A stretch of DNA of 64,000 nt from Populus alba (GCF_005239225.2 NC_133297.1:11954147-12018146); one strand, 5' to 3'. Shown: positions 12,056 through 31,918, counted from the stretch's first letter. Program-made: numbers and translations. Notes: generated from the letters alone by a model not told the origin.

Positions 12056-14224
12056 GTTCCCAGTACTCAATTAACATGCTATTGTCGCGTGTCGCCAAAG
12101 TAAATCTGCAACCCCTCGACCCAGACTGAGTTTATATCTGTGCTCATTATCAATATCCATCGTGTGAAGTGTGGACTCGAACATCCATGACTCTGTCATC
12201 ACATGGGCAGCCTCCGTCGATGCCATCCAGTATACTTGTCAACACGGTTCGAGGAACTGTCCCGTGTCACTCTGGATTTTCGGGCCTGTTGGGTATCTTT
12301 CCTCGAACAAAACTTCCAAATAAATCCACTGTAGATATTGTCTTCTGGGTCTTGGTTCTTGGAAGCCCATCCACCGCCTTTCTTTTGCTTTCTCAATATT
12401 ATTTTATCATTATTTTTTTTTATCGGATCGTTGGTTTGTATGGTTAATATCACACGTCCCATTCCGAAAGTACATCAACCAATCTTTTCTTTTAATCTTT
12501 TGCTAAAAATTGTTGTCTGGGAAGTTTCTGTGAGACAAACAATTTAAGCTCGACTTTCAATCCACTCTTGTAAGCTGAGAAAACTTCTATACTGAGATTT
12601 TGATGGAGTATGAGATTACGTGGAGATTGTTTTTTTAAAATATATATTTTTAAAAAAATATATTAAAATAATTTCATTTTTTAAAAAAATCAACATATCA
12701 AAACACGATATAAAAATATAAATCAAAATTAAAAAAATCAAAATTTTATGAAATACCATGTGAAACGTAATTCTAAAACGGTGTTTGAGTTAAAATTTAA
12801 TTTTAACAAGTAAAACAACTGAATATATAAGATTGTATCTTTAGTTATTATTAATAAATTTTTTTTATTTATCAGCATACATGGTTCTTGATTCATGTAG
12901 TTAGATGTTTGTATAGATTTTTTTAATTTACACTTTAAATTTTTTTGTATAAAAAACATATTAAGAATGATTGTATATTTAATTTATTTTTTATTCAAAA
13001 AAGAAATATTCAACCCCGTGATGGAATCCAGGTTAAAAAAACTAGTCTTTGCTAAAATTTCCTGCGCAGGAGAAAGGTTTAGCGAGACAAACGGTTTAAG
13101 CTGTACTTTCAATCTATTATTGACCTTCGAACGTGCAAGCTTGGAAAATGACTAGATCGAGATTATGAAGTTCAAGTTTATCTGTCTGAAGAGTATAATT
13201 CTTTTGTTAACAAGGGAGACGGTGATGTAAATTTCAACGAGTTTAATTACTTGCTTGTTTTTCTTGGTGGTTTATTCATTTACTTTGAGATGAGATTTTA
13301 CAACTTGGCAGTCTTCTCTACGTTTCTGGTAAGGAATTTTGTTTTTACACCAATTTTGCGAGACTTTCAGTGATAATCCCCTTTTCCTATTTTTTTGTTT
13401 TCCTAATGTGAAAGTGCATTTTTAAAGTGTTTTTTTTTCTTCTAAAAAACATTAATTTCTCTCACTATCCTCTATACAACTTCATGGCTGGTGTGTTGGC
13501 GGTAGAGATTGAAGAAGCGGAGGAGGGATGGGCGACTAGGCAATATGGTTGGCGCGTGGTGAGGGAGAGGGAGGGGTGATTGGCGCAATTTTGGTGCCCC
13601 TTGTCGACGAGGCTGAAAAGAAGGAAGGAAAGTGGTGACTATGGTTTGCAAGTTCATGTATGTGATTTTGCTATTATAATTTTTTTTTTCATGTAAATAG
13701 ATAAAAATAATTTTTATTATTATTCTTTAAAAAATATTGTTAATATTAGAACATTAAAATGATATAAAAATATAAAAAAGTAATTAAAAATAAAAAATAA
13801 TTAATTTTTTAAAAAATACTTTTAAAATGAAAAGACAAACCAACTCAAGAAATTAAACTTTCTTTCTTTTCTATTATTCATTTGTATTTAACACAAATAA
13901 AATACATTTAAAATTTTGAATGCATAGAAAAATTATAAGCTATCTATTCATAATAAATCAATCTTTTTAGATTAGTCATAACTCAATTGGGAGGGTGTTT
14001 ATCATAACCTCTGTACATGTTTTTTAAAAGTATTGTTGATTTTAAAAAATTATTAAATTTATATATTTTTTTTAAATAATGATTTTAATAAGTTGGTGTT
14101 AAAAATTTAAAAATATTATTTTGAAATAAAAAATATTTTAAAAAACATTATACAGCAAGATACTAAACCCAACTTATAAATCTCTATTTATGCTTTAACT
14201 GTTAATAACCTAAAAACATAAAAC

Positions 14225-14412
14225 CTTGTTTGTTTTTTTACATTTTAAAAGTATTTTTGAAAAAATTAAAATTTTTTATTTTTTTCTTTACTTCATATTA
14301 ATATATTTTTTGGTGTTTTTATATTATTTTGATACGATAATATAAAAAATAAATAAATATTATTTTAATATATTTTTAAATAAAAAAATACTTTAAAAAT
14401 AATCCTAACCAC
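14225..14412. repeat. MITE-like AT-rich element
   Basis: The left end (TTGTTTGTTTTTTTACATTTT) and the right end (AATCCTAACCACAAAC) form degenerate inverted ends around a core of TATTTTGATACGATAATAT and TTTTAATATATTTTTAAA motifs. The same core recurs at 15240-15352, 20230-20420, 23410-23600, 52080-52200, 58680-58830 and 59200-59370, which marks a dispersed family. Exact ends and target duplications could not be fixed. Confidence 0.45.
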
Positions 14413-15187
14413 AAACTTATACATTCCGAAAAAGTCATGGGTAAACTGTAGAAGGACACATAAACATTTTCGACTTTTAATCCATTAAACAACACGCAAA
14501 TTCTATGCTCGGGAAAAAGAAAACCATGTGGACTTTCAGCGTCTTTACTTGATAAACACCACCACACTTGAACCCATCACGAATAAAAATACTGTAAGGA
14601 GGAGACCGGCCTCCTACCGAACCAAGGGTAACACGATGAAGACATCGAACATCGGTGTTTTACTGTCAATTGAATGATTGATGTTTAGCTGTCGGCTGAA
14701 TATTTGGGCCTTAAAATGTGAATCACGAGGTGACTGTAAATTTGGAAACAAGATCACGGGCTTGATCACGAGCCGCTGATTGGTAAATAATAGTCCGTTC
14801 GTAATTTCAGTGGGTCCAACAAAACGTGAGCTTAATTGGGGAGTCAGAGGCCTGTGGCTTTCTTATTTAAGCACTTGGGCTACAAAGCCTACTGTTGCAC
14901 AAGAACCTTCCACCCGCAAATGGAGATTTTTGTGTAAAATGTTTGAAGTGGTAAATGACAATTTAAGAGTAAACTCAAGAACTATCCACGCATGATCGGA
15001 GATTTGTAGTGCGGAAAGGCGCTGAACTGCTTTTCCACGATCTTAGAATCTATAATATCAAGCGACATCACAAAGAAAACGGAAAGCACTTACTGGAAAA
15101 CTAGAAAGAAAAAAAAACAGGAGTTAAGAGACATGGAGAGGACAGGAGAAACGTTATCACATGTTAAAATGTTGCCACGTTTTGTTT

Positions 15188-15375
15188 ATCAAGGGAAAGA
15201 TACTGTTTATTTTTTTGTTTGGAAAGCAAAGTATTTTTTGAAAAAAATTATATATTATTTTGATATGCTAATATTAAAATTAAAATTTTATAAAATAAAA
15301 AAATATGTTATTATAATATATTTTTTTAAATAAAAAATACTTTAAAAAATAATCGTTATTTGCAAAACAAACTTA
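15188..15375. repeat. MITE-like AT-rich element, same family as 14225-14412
   Basis: Shares the core TATTTTGATATGCTAATATTA and TATATTTTTTTAAATAAAAA with the element at 14225-14412. It is flanked by a TTTGTTT-type left end and a GCAAAACAAAC-type right end. No coding content. Confidence 0.45.
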
Positions 15376-15737
15376 AAACTTAACAAATACAAAAACAAAT
15401 TGTTTTTTTTATCCCTTATAGCCCGTTTAATTATGTGAGAATTATTTTTTTTTAGAGTATTTTTAATTTAGAAATATTTTAAAATAATATATTTTTTAAA
15501 AAAATATTTTTAATATCAACATACCAAAACAATATATAAAAATTTTAAAAAAATCTTATTATTTTTTTTTTTAAAATAAAATTAAAAGAAGAAAAGAAAA
15601 AAATGGGAACAATTATCCTGTGACTTGTGACGACGGACAGTGTGACCTTCTTTGTCTAGAATGGTACGCACCAAAAGATGTGGACCTTCATGCAATGGGC
15701 CCCACATCTCTTACAATCACCAGTTCAAAGGAGCGTT

Positions 15738-15751
15738 CACGTGGCCACGTG
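15738..15751. promoter_or_regulatory. Double G-box palindrome
   Basis: CACGTGGCCACGTG is a perfect 14-base palindrome made of two overlapping-symmetry G-boxes, the core bound by plant bHLH and bZIP factors. No gene is visible within several kilobases, so function is unproven. Confidence 0.4.
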
Positions 15752-16394
15752 GGATGATTGCAACAGGGTATACCACATGCTTATGATGGAGGTTAAGTAT
15801 ATCCTCTCTCCGTACCATACGTTACATACACGAACACCTCGCTAAATAATACAAAATACGTATAGGTGGTGGTATGTGGATGTTTTTTTCTTCCTGGTGT
15901 AAAAATGAGATGCAGAGTAGTGAAGTGAAGTGGCAAGAAGGGGATTTGATGTTTGGCATTGATTTTATGTGTTTTTTAAAAATATTTTAGTTTTAAAAAA
16001 TAATAAATTAAAATGTTTAAATTTAAAATAAATGTTTTTTTTAAAATATTATAAGTTATTTTAAGATATAAACTTCTTGCCATCAATAGTACGTTATTCA
16101 TCTATATAAAGAGTAAAAAATATTTTTTAATTAATTAAAACTAACAAATAAATTATTAATACAATTAAAATATTTATTGGTAAAACAAGATAAATAAATA
16201 TCATGTGATTGCAATATAAATAAGAAAAATCAATGAATTTTTTCATAGAAGTATTAGACTGGCACAATTGAAAAAGTGGTGTGTCAAAATGAAAAAACAA
16301 AAAGAAAGAAAAAGCCCACGTACCAAATTCAAGAAAAAATTATTAAAAGTTGATACACCAGCATTGTAATTGTTTTAGTGAAGAGAATGCTTAG

Positions 16395-16530
16395 AAGTAG
16401 GGGTGAGCAAAACCGGATCGATTCGGTTTTATCAAAAAAAGTAACCAAGCTGAATTTTTTTTTTTTTTTAAAAAACCGAAACCAGTTCGAAACGGCCGGT
16501 TTCGGTTCGGCTAGGTTTTTTTGGATCGTT
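16395..16530 (+). repeat. Dispersed repeat with CGGTTCGG-rich end (copy 2)
   Basis: Starts GTAGGGGTGAGCAAAACCGG and continues with ATTCGGTTTTATC, CCGAAACCAG and TTCGGTTCGGCTAGG. It matches the reverse complement of the end of the 10180-10345 element, so this is an inverted second copy. Non-coding. Confidence 0.5.
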
Positions 16531-19500
16531 TTTTCAAAAAATTTTTTATACCTTTACTTAAATTGTTTTAGTAATTTTACTTGGATATGTATTCAAAATA
16601 ATATTTTTTTTTACTTTTAAAAATATTATTTTTTTTACATCAATATATAAAAAAATTTAAAAACATCAAAAAAAATTAATTTTAAAATTAAAAAATTTAA
16701 TTTTAAAAAAAATTACTTTAAGACATAAAAATAAACATGATGTAGGTGTCAAATCACATGTCAACAAAGCTAGAATTTGGATGAAAGTGCTAGATTCGAG
16801 ATTACAAAAAAAAATGAGTGTATTTGAATGAAGAAATGTGCTCAATTGAAAAAATAAGTGAAATTGATAACTGATAATGCAATTATCCTTTGATTCTTCT
16901 TCTTCTCAAGAAAAACCTGAAAATATCAACTTTATTCTCGAACAAATTTTTATATCAAATCTATCCTTTAATAATTTTGATTTATGTTGGAATTTCTTAA
17001 GAAAAATACAGATTTCACTAAAAAATGACATCGTTTATAATAAAAGAGTTCATCGATCAAATATAAATAGAAAAACATAACTGGGAATTTTTGAAACTTG
17101 AGCGCATAAATGGTATAAAAAATTATTTGAAATCAAAATCGAGACTGGGAATCATTTTTAAGGTTCATATTGTTCCACCTAACTCTATAGTATATAATCT
17201 TCAACCCTAATATCATAACCCTGACCTTTTATTTTCGATTTTTTTAAATAATAGTACAAGATTCGAGATAGAGATTGAGCTTACATAATCAAGTATAATT
17301 ATTGTAACCAATTAATTGACTACTGATTATTCTATTTAGAAGCTATATTCCAGAGTTAGATTTTTAGTCATCATGATTACTTGTCCTTTGCCTGAAGAAA
17401 ATAAATAAAACGAGACACCCTACGAAAATTAGCACAGAAATTACGGTTCAATTCCCTTGCCTATTTAACGTGGATAGAAAGTGAAGCTGAAGTTGGCAAT
17501 GTTTCCTTCGAGAGTTAGTTAAGTTTAAGTTTTTGAATTAATTTAGTTGCAATGGATGACCAAAAATAATTGATTATAAAAAAAAAACCCAACTGGAAAT
17601 AAGATCACTTTTGTTATTACAGTCGGGGGAAAATATAATAACACATACAAAAAGTGTGATGTTCAGATGTCTCTGTCCTCCGTAGACATTGGATCTCATT
17701 ATTTCCCTTGTTTTTTTTCTCCCCGGAGATTCAAAATCTTGTCTCTATATTAGTTTTATTTCCCCAACAACCAGAGAAGCATGATTGGTTTAGCAAAGCA
17801 ACGCCGTCCTGTCGGCAGCACTGTAAAAACTTATTTCCAATCGCCATTTCACGTTTAATGCCGCGCTGCAGGAATCATCACATGGAACAGTATCATTAAC
17901 TCATCACAGATTTGATTAAGACAGAACAGAAGCAGAGATCTTGAACCTGGGAGGTTTATTTCAAGGAATCATCACATGGTACCTTCGCATAAAAATGTCG
18001 AAGCTGTAAACACATGATAAACATGTTAGGGGCGGCAGCTTAATTTGTATTATCACGGGGCTGGATATTCGAGGCCGGAGATGGATAAAGATCTCGAGTT
18101 TCTAGCTTTATCCGCCTCCCCTCTCTTTATAAACAGAAGAACTGAACGGTGGAATGACAGGGGATCTACTTTTTGACGGGCAAGTCTTAGCCTTTTAGGC
18201 ATCTTTCACATGCAATGGTGCCGGAAAAGGGAGTTCAGGTGTTAAATCACGAGCCAGCAAGTCTTTCTTTAATCATTTTGCTGGTGGTACCCTCACGACA
18301 TGTCAATTGAGAGAAGAAATATACGCGTAAATATTCGCTACTTGCTGCTCTAGTTCAACTGTTCGTTGTCCTCAGCTACTGCCCAGCTCCTGAAAAAAAA
18401 TTAAGCAACCTGCCAAGTTGTTATAGAAAAAAAAAAAAAATGATACAGCAGGCGTGTATATACATATATGAAAAATCAAGCAACTTGAGTTTTTTTTTTA
18501 AAAAATTAATTAGTTTTATATGTATTTATTTATTTTTATTTTTATTTAATTAAAAAAAAAATTAACAACAACAACTAAATAAATATTTTATATTACGAGA
18601 TTAAATAATTTGATCAATATTTATTTTTTTATCTTTATTATTTTGCTTTTAAATTAAAAAAACATACAATCGACAGCAAAAACAGCAAGTAAATTAGCTA
18701 GAAGGCGAAATAATATGATTTAGGAATGTCTTTTATTGCCATATGATAGTGATTAAGCAAGCTGGTACGGTGGACTTGTATACAAATATGATCACGGGCT
18801 CCATTTATAACATTGAAATTATCAAATTTCCCAATGACCAATTATTTAATTAAGCAATCAGCTCTCCTTCACAATCAAAGAACAATCAAGTTCAAGTTCT
18901 ATATGCTATTAACTCCTTTAAAAAAAAAAGAACTTTTCAGAATACAGCATCGTTTAAGATCTTTGTAGATCTAGCCTACACCCATTAGACACAATCATGA
19001 GATTGCTCGAGAGATCTTGAAAACGTGAAGTAGAGTGTCCCTATAGTTGACAAATGGGTGTTTAGCGTGGGATCCTTCTATAGTATTATATAGCTTGATT
19101 GATCAGATTTTAAATTTATTATTTAAAAATTATTAATTTAAATTTTATAAATTTTAATAACTATAGATTTATATGACTATTAATTCTAGGACATGCAAAG
19201 TTAACTAAGATATATATATAAGTTAATTAAAAAGAAAAAAAAGGAAAAGAGTTGAAGGAGATGGCTAATTTGACATCCTTTAAAGATTTTAAAATCCAGA
19301 GCTGGGCTGGTTGCTATAAGCACCAGCCTACCCTCAACCTATGCTCTCCCTTCTATTTGATTGATACATGCAATAGCTTTTCAAGTGGACGAGGACTGCA
19401 AATCCACTCACACCTCTTCCCTTTATTTGTGCTTTTAAAATACTTGCCAGCAGTGTCCACACTCTACGTGGATGTGATTAATTAATTAGTCACGTATTTT

Positions 19501-20224
19501 AATTTTAATTTTGTGAAATGGAAAAATATAAATATTCTGGAGACGGGGTAGGTATTTATATGTATATAGTACTGGGCTTGTTTGTGAACTTTTTATATAC
19601 ACGAGCAGCTTAATTACACCAGTACTGCATGAGTCTTCTTGAACAGATGAAGATGATTACATTGGCCGGCGACTTCGAAACTTTGGAATAAAATTATAAC
19701 ATGAAGAGGCTTCAATTGGATAATGCCTTGTGACCTGGGTGGCCTTTAATGTTAATGGCAAGGTTTTTTGCAAGATGATCACTGTCAGTCTGAAAGATTT
19801 GTTTGGTGTGGTTTTATATTCAACAATATCGAGGCTCTTTGAAATACCAAGAACAAATTGATGTTTAATGAAAACTTGTCTCGGAGAATTATCTAGATTT
19901 TTACTTCTTCGGAGATTTTCAGAAATTTTTACCAGGATTTGTTCGAGAAATTCAGATAATTAATTGTTTTTTTAATAGCACTTGCCCTAGTCACGATCAA
20001 GTGATGTTCCTTCGAAACAAAACACAGCTTAACTAAACATATTATTTTAAACCGAAAACAACTACGAGAAAAAAAGCCTTGCAGCACCAGCAACAATTCC
20101 ACCACCAGATCTTAGTGTTTGCAGTCAACATCAGCCACATAAAAGCACCGGGAGCGTCGTTGAAGCATTGGAAAAGGGTTAAGCTTTTCTTTTTCTAACC
20201 CAAGCAAAAATTAGTGAGATCCTT

Positions 20225-20440
20225 TAGTATCTGTTTTTTTCTACATTTTAAAAAATATTTTTTAAAAAAATATATTTTTTTAATTTTTTATTAATTTTAA
20301 ATAAATATATTTTTAGTATTTTCAAATTATTTTAATGTGCTAATATCAAAAATAATTTTAAAAAAAAAAAAACATCATTAATATATATATTTTAATACAA
20401 AAAATTATTTAAAAAATAACCGCAAATACAATTTCAAATA
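20225..20440. repeat. MITE-like AT-rich element
   Basis: TTTTTTCTACATTTTAAAAA at the left is followed by the family core (TATTTTCAAATTATTTTAATG, TTAATATATATATTTTAATA) and an AAATAACCGCAAATACAA right end. It resembles the elements at 14225 and 15188. Non-coding. Confidence 0.4.
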
Positions 20441-22804
20441 ATCTATAACATTAGAAATGAAGATGGGTAGTGAATCCTTTTTTAAAATATCTTAAATTAA
20501 TTATTTCTTATTTTTAAAAAATTATTTTTTATTTTATTATAGTAAAGTAATTAAAAAAAAAAAAAAAATACAATATATTTTTAGAATACATAAATAAATA
20601 AATAGGCGTCAATTCAAGTAGGGTGAAACGTCCAAGTAGGAGGGCAAGTATTCGGTGAGGAGCTGGTTTTCATCTGCCGGAAAGGTTAAACTAACGCGTT
20701 GCAGGTTTTTCATGTGGTGACTCCAAGTTCACTCAAGGTGTTTATTGTCTTGTCATATAAAAAAAGATTAAATAAATTATTAATTAATTGAAACCGTGCT
20801 GGTCAACTATACCCATGAACATAAAACATGTGAAGAACATGGTAGATTATTAAATTAAAAAAAAATGTCGAATAGATACCTGATTTTTTCACCCCGAGAG
20901 CCTAGAAAAACAAATTTCGACAGTGTATTTGATAATGTATATTGTTTTTATAAATGTACTTTTTTAATTTTAAAAATATTAAAATAATATATTTTTTTAA
21001 TTTTTATATTAACACATAAAAAATACTGAAATATAACCAAAAATACATTTATTTTTAAATAAAAAAAATTAAAAAAATAAATTGTAACACGTACCACTAA
21101 ACCGAACAAAGTCCAAACTACTTGCTATTGGAATCCTTTGAAGAGATGCAGAAATAAAGCAAGTGGATGTTATTTTATATAGCAATTATAATTATGCATC
21201 AACATTAATTGCAAAACAATGGCAGAGAGCATAAGTTTGTAATTCGGTAACATACATAGACCCAGAGATGTAATATTATAGTCGAAAATATAATATTCAA
21301 CAGCAGATCTGAATTCAGTATCAAATTCGGAGCAACTCCGTTGTAAATCTAAGCCGAGAGAGTCACGTTCCTCTCGACAAGATAGGAAAGGAGAGAGGGT
21401 CAAGAGCCATCCTAATCTCAAGTATTTCACTTCAAGATTCTTGGATTGTGACATTATGATATTAATAAAAAAAATTGGGATCATTTGAATGGACTCGTTT
21501 TTAAATTGTGTGTCCAGTCTATGATTATGAAATGAATAAAATTAACTTGGCCAGAGATTTTTTTTTTTTTGGTTTTATTGAAGGATTGTAGGTGAAATGT
21601 TCGAATTTTTATAGTTAATTCATTCAAATAAGGGAAATCACTTATTTGAATGTTTAATCCTAGACCAGTTTGATTGATGACTTGATTTATAAAAAAAAAA
21701 TATAAAAATTTATACAATTCCAGTCGAGTCGTTAAAACATGGGTCTATTTGATTCCAGGTAACATGGAATAACACTACAAAATGAAACATCGTGTTGGAA
21801 TTAATTTATAAAATATACCGAGAGTTTTTTTAAAGTCAAATCATACGTGAGGTTCCGCTCGTATTCCAGGTTAATATCATATTGAATTATGTGATATAGC
21901 ATAAACATTTTAATATTAAATACTAACATGTTTTAAAAAACTATTTAAAAACTGATGAGAAATTATTCTCAATAAATATTTGAATAGTAAAAGTTTCAAA
22001 ATCAAAATAGTTTTATGGAATATGTTATAAGCATGTAGGCTTATAAGTTTGGATTTAAGTTTGATTGATAAAAAATATCTTTTGCTATTAAGTTTTGTTT
22101 GATTAATAATTTATTTTTAGTTCTTAAAATATATCAGTACATGAATCAATACATTAATTATGTTATGTGGAATGAATATATTTATTATGAACCATGAACA
22201 TTCATGAATATATTTCATGAATTTAAATATTTATTAATTTTATTTATGAATATCCATGAGCTTGAACATTTATTAATTATTTAATGAATTTAAATATCCA
22301 TGAATTATAAAAAAATTCACGAACCATATTGAACATTCATGGATCATGAGTGGTTCATGAACTATAAATATTTAATATTTTAGCAAAGTCCGGTAAATAT
22401 AGATGTATCGGAGAAGAGAAAAAAGATACTAAGAATTTCATGCGTTTTTTTTTTTAGTTGGTGGTTTTTCTAAAGGCCTGTTCTTTAATTTTATTTTTCC
22501 CTATTTATATAGTTTATGTCCGATAATTATAGAAAAATATTGAGGATTATTCATTTAAATCTATAAAACGTTATTTAGCAATGAATCTAAATACTAAAAA
22601 GTTGCTGAAATACAAAAAAAATTATTGAGGAAAATCATTTTACACCTAACAATGTCCAAGAAAGCACACAAAACAAAAAACTAATCATAACCACAAAAAA
22701 AAAAAAATTAGATTTTATTTCCTGGACTTTAACCAGTAATTACTTTAAACTAGTCTAGTTGACTTGTTTAGTTTGCATGGTATAATTGTTCTTCTTATAT
22801 GATT

Positions 22805-22931
22805 TTTTTACAAGTTTATATATTTACTTAATATACCACTTGTTTTTATACGCATGCATGATTATAATTTTTACAAGTTTATATATTTACTTAATATACC
22901 ACTTGTTTTTTATACGCATGCATGATTATAA
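22805..22931. repeat. Tandem duplication, about 64 bp x 2
   Basis: Two nearly identical copies (22805-22867 and 22869-22931) of a segment running from TTTACAAGTTTATATATTTA through CCACTTGTTTTTATACGC to ATGCATGATTATAA. They differ by one or two T insertions. It sits directly left of the MITE at 22937. Confidence 0.9.
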
Positions 22932-22936
22932 ACTAA

Positions 22937-23149
22937 GAGCGTGTTTGGTAGTGTGGCAGCGGTTGCTTTTTCAAATAGTTTTTCATGCCGAAATACATGC
23001 TAATGATGTTTTTTTATTTTTTAAAAAAATATTTTTGATATCAGCACATCAAAATGATTCAAAAAGTATAAATCAAATTCAATTTTAACAAAAAAAAAAA
23101 ATTAAAATTTAACAAAACGCAGTTTCAACCACACTACCAAACGGTCTCC
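22937..23149 (+). mobile_element. MITE with terminal inverted repeats (copy 1)
   Basis: The left end GAGCGTGTTTGGTAGTGTGG matches the reverse complement of the right end (CCACACTACCAAACGGTCTC) with GTTTGGTAGTGTGG identical. The interior contains GATATCAGCACATCAAAATG and an AAATTCAATTTTAACA segment. At 213 bp with no coding capacity it is a miniature element. The 35391-35599 element is a clear relative in inverted orientation. A TAA precedes the left end but no matching target duplication was seen on the right. Confidence 0.8.
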
Positions 23150-23929
23150 ACAAGTTGAAATTTGAAATAAACAGGCTGACTTATCCAATTATCTGAATTT
23201 TCGTCCACACATCAATTCCACCTCCACAAGTGAATGGTGTTGTCTGACAATATCATCATTGTTTTTATATTTCAAAGACGTCCCATCTAGACACTAAAAA
23301 CCAACATTCTTCCCCTGGAAATATTCGCAAGGAAGAACAATTAATTTTATCGTCGCTTCGACCTTTTTTATTCTGCGTTAAAATGTATGAGATTAGGGGC
23401 TAGAGTATTAGGAGTATGGTTATTGTTATTTTTTTAAAAAAAATATGTAAAAAATATATTAAAATATATAAATATTTAAAAAATTATTTTTAAAATTAAC
23501 GCATTAAAAATGATATAAAAAACATTAAAAAATATTAATTTAAAATAAATAAAAAAATAAAATTTTTATTTTTTTTTTAAATTCTTTTAAAACAAAAAAA
23601 CAAAGAGGGCTTAAATCTGTTGTTTTAACATTAAATTAAATTAATGTATTTTAAAAAACTTAAATTTCTTTAATAATTGATCTTCAATTTTAAATTAAGA
23701 TTATCAATTACCATTTTAATCCTTGTTTCACTCCATTTATATTTATTAATATTAACAAAACACTAGCTGTAGCCACATCCTTAGAATATTATTTATTTTA
23801 ATAGTATTTTGTTTTGTTATCTTGAAAAATCTATTTTATAATTTTTTATGTTGATTTATATACAAGTTTCTTAGATTTTTTTTTTTAATTTCAACTCTCA
23901 ATACAAGATTTATTAAAAGTGAGGTTTTG

Positions 23930-24200
23930 TTTTTTTTCCAGTGAATTTATCATGATCTCGTGATAAAAGTTGCAAGTTTAATAGATTGACTCGAGTTGGT
24001 TCGAGTTATTTTTTTAATTAATTTTATTTTGATTTTATCATTTAATATTGGTTTGATTGGAAACTGAATTTTATATTTTTTATGAGATTATCATGATCTA
24101 ATAACCCGGGTTGAAGGTTTGACACATTGACTTGAATTGATTTTTGCTCATTAATATTTGTTTTTTTTTAACTTGAATATATTTTTAATTGGGTTTTATA
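23930..24200 (+). repeat. Fragment of a dispersed repeat with GTGAATTTATCATGATCTCG motif
   Basis: Contains paired blocks 'TCATGATCTCG ... TTGAC-TCGAGTTG' and 'TCATGATCTAATAACCCGGG ... TTGACTTGAATTG'. These recur with variation in the arrays at 40690-41745 and 43270-43970. I recall this motif set as abundant in Populus, but no database check was possible. Confidence 0.5.
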
Positions 24201-24481
24201 ATTTTTATAATTTTTTTTTAAAAGGTTATTTTTGATCTTATAATTAGATTGCATGTTTTGAGAGATAAAAAATTAAAATTTGTTTAGTTTTTATTATTAT
24301 TTTTAGTTGAATATATTTATTTTCAATCACTCCCAACAACCTAATATTCTTCTTTTAAATATAATTTTTTATTTAAAAATAATAATTCAACCCTAGCCTA
24401 ACCCATTGATATATTATAAAACATAAAACGGTCAAATCGCATGCAAAAACCTTTTACCAAGGCACAAATTGTTTCCATCTC

Positions 24482-24519
24482 AAAAAAGAAAAAAGAAAAA
24501 AGAAAAAAGAAAAAAGAAG
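24482..24519. repeat. (AAAAAAG)n simple repeat
   Basis: About five units of AAAAAAG, some 175 bases upstream of the candidate TATA box of the MAP kinase gene. Confidence 0.9.
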
Positions 24520-24693
24520 AATGATCACCATCCATGTTTATGCCCCCCCGATTCTTCACTCAAAACTCCATGATCTCGCCACGTGTCAGAAAAGGTGTCT
24601 ATGAAACCATAGAAAGTTAGAAACACTTGCGCCTAATCCTCTTTCTCAATTCCACTCCACCTGCCAAAACACAACCCCATACCATTTCTACCC

Positions 24694-24702
24694 CTATATA
24701 AC
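24694..24702 (+). promoter_or_regulatory. Candidate TATA box of the MAP kinase gene
   Basis: CTATATAAC lies about 820 bases upstream of the start codon. If used, it implies a leader of roughly 790 bases including a long CT-rich stretch. Other TATA-like strings in this AT-rich DNA make the assignment tentative. Confidence 0.35.
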
Positions 24703-25134
24703 CGGATATAATTACACTCCGATGCCATATCCGTATTCAAATCCTTTTATCCGTTCATTCATACGGCATAAATCTAATCCTATCGATTAATAAAAAAAAA
24801 CATTAATAATGTATAAGTAGGAAGCAAAGCATCAAAACCCCAAAAATACCCCTAGACACATGCCATAAAAACCTTTCCCTCCCTCCCTGTTTTATCTCCC
24901 CTCACAATCCCTTTTTGACTCCTTTCTTTTTTTTACTACTTTGAGCTTCGTGTCGGTCGGTGTACAGATCTCGCATTTCTCTACACTCAAAAACCCTCAC
25001 AGACACTGTAAATTCTCTTACCAAATTCAAAATACGGCTCTACACGCAAACCCGAAAGCAGTTCCGTTCTGTTAACTCAACAAAATATTTTTTTGGGGCT
25101 AGGTTAGTTAGAGTAGCGATTGATAGAATAAGAA

Positions 25135-25215
25135 ATGCAAGAGGAGGACTTGTCATCGTTGTTGTTGTTACTGAGTTGTCAAAAAGAGACGGTGGCTGTT
25201 GATTTATTGTATTAA
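25135..25215 (+). other. Upstream ORFs in the MAP kinase leader
   Basis: The first AUG-initiated frame, 25135-25215, codes for a 26-residue acidic/leucine-rich peptide (MQEEDLSSLLLLLSC at its start) and ends in TAA about 300 bases before the kinase start. Two shorter frames follow, 25284-25298 (MYAR) and 25348-25371 (MRFINFD). All end before the main ATG. If the leader starts upstream of 25135, these could lower kinase translation. Conservation of the peptides is not known. Confidence 0.45.
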
Positions 25216-25512
25216 TTGTTATTATATATATTGGAGGGAGGGGATTTGGAGGAGGAGTCTAAGAAGAAGGGGATTGGCTTTGAATGTACGCTCGGTGAAG
25301 GGTTCGAGTAGGATAATAAGGTGGGATAGCCGGGGGAGACGGGGAAAATGCGGTTCATCAACTTTGATTGATTTGCTTAATCGAGGATCTGTAATCTGTT
25401 TCCCAATATCATCTGATTTAAAAAGTTTCGGATTTTGGTGGAGGGAAACTGTTTTATTTTTTTATTCTTTTTGGGGTTTTTGGTTGAAGTTTTGGAACTG
25501 GAGACAAAAAAT

Positions 25513-31918
<6,406 letters not shown>

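Larger units (their letters stand above)
8700..24690. other. Gene-poor 16-kb AT-rich region
   Basis: No reading frame here resembles a protein family I know. The region is made of T/A homopolymer tracts, degenerate MITE-like elements and older repeats, listed separately where boundaries could be supported. Segments of more balanced base composition (9640-9920, 12100-12560, 14560-15150, 15610-15900, 17640-18400, 19600-20200) were read in all frames and gave only short, unrecognised frames. Non-coding RNA genes cannot be excluded. Confidence 0.6.

Noticed and set aside
12169..12462. Overlapping 87-92 codon frames on both strands
   Set aside because: Both strands open by chance; no domain, signal or family similarity.
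17430..17470. tRNA-like box B (GGTTCAATTCCC)
   Set aside because: No matching box A or cloverleaf arms at the expected spacing.
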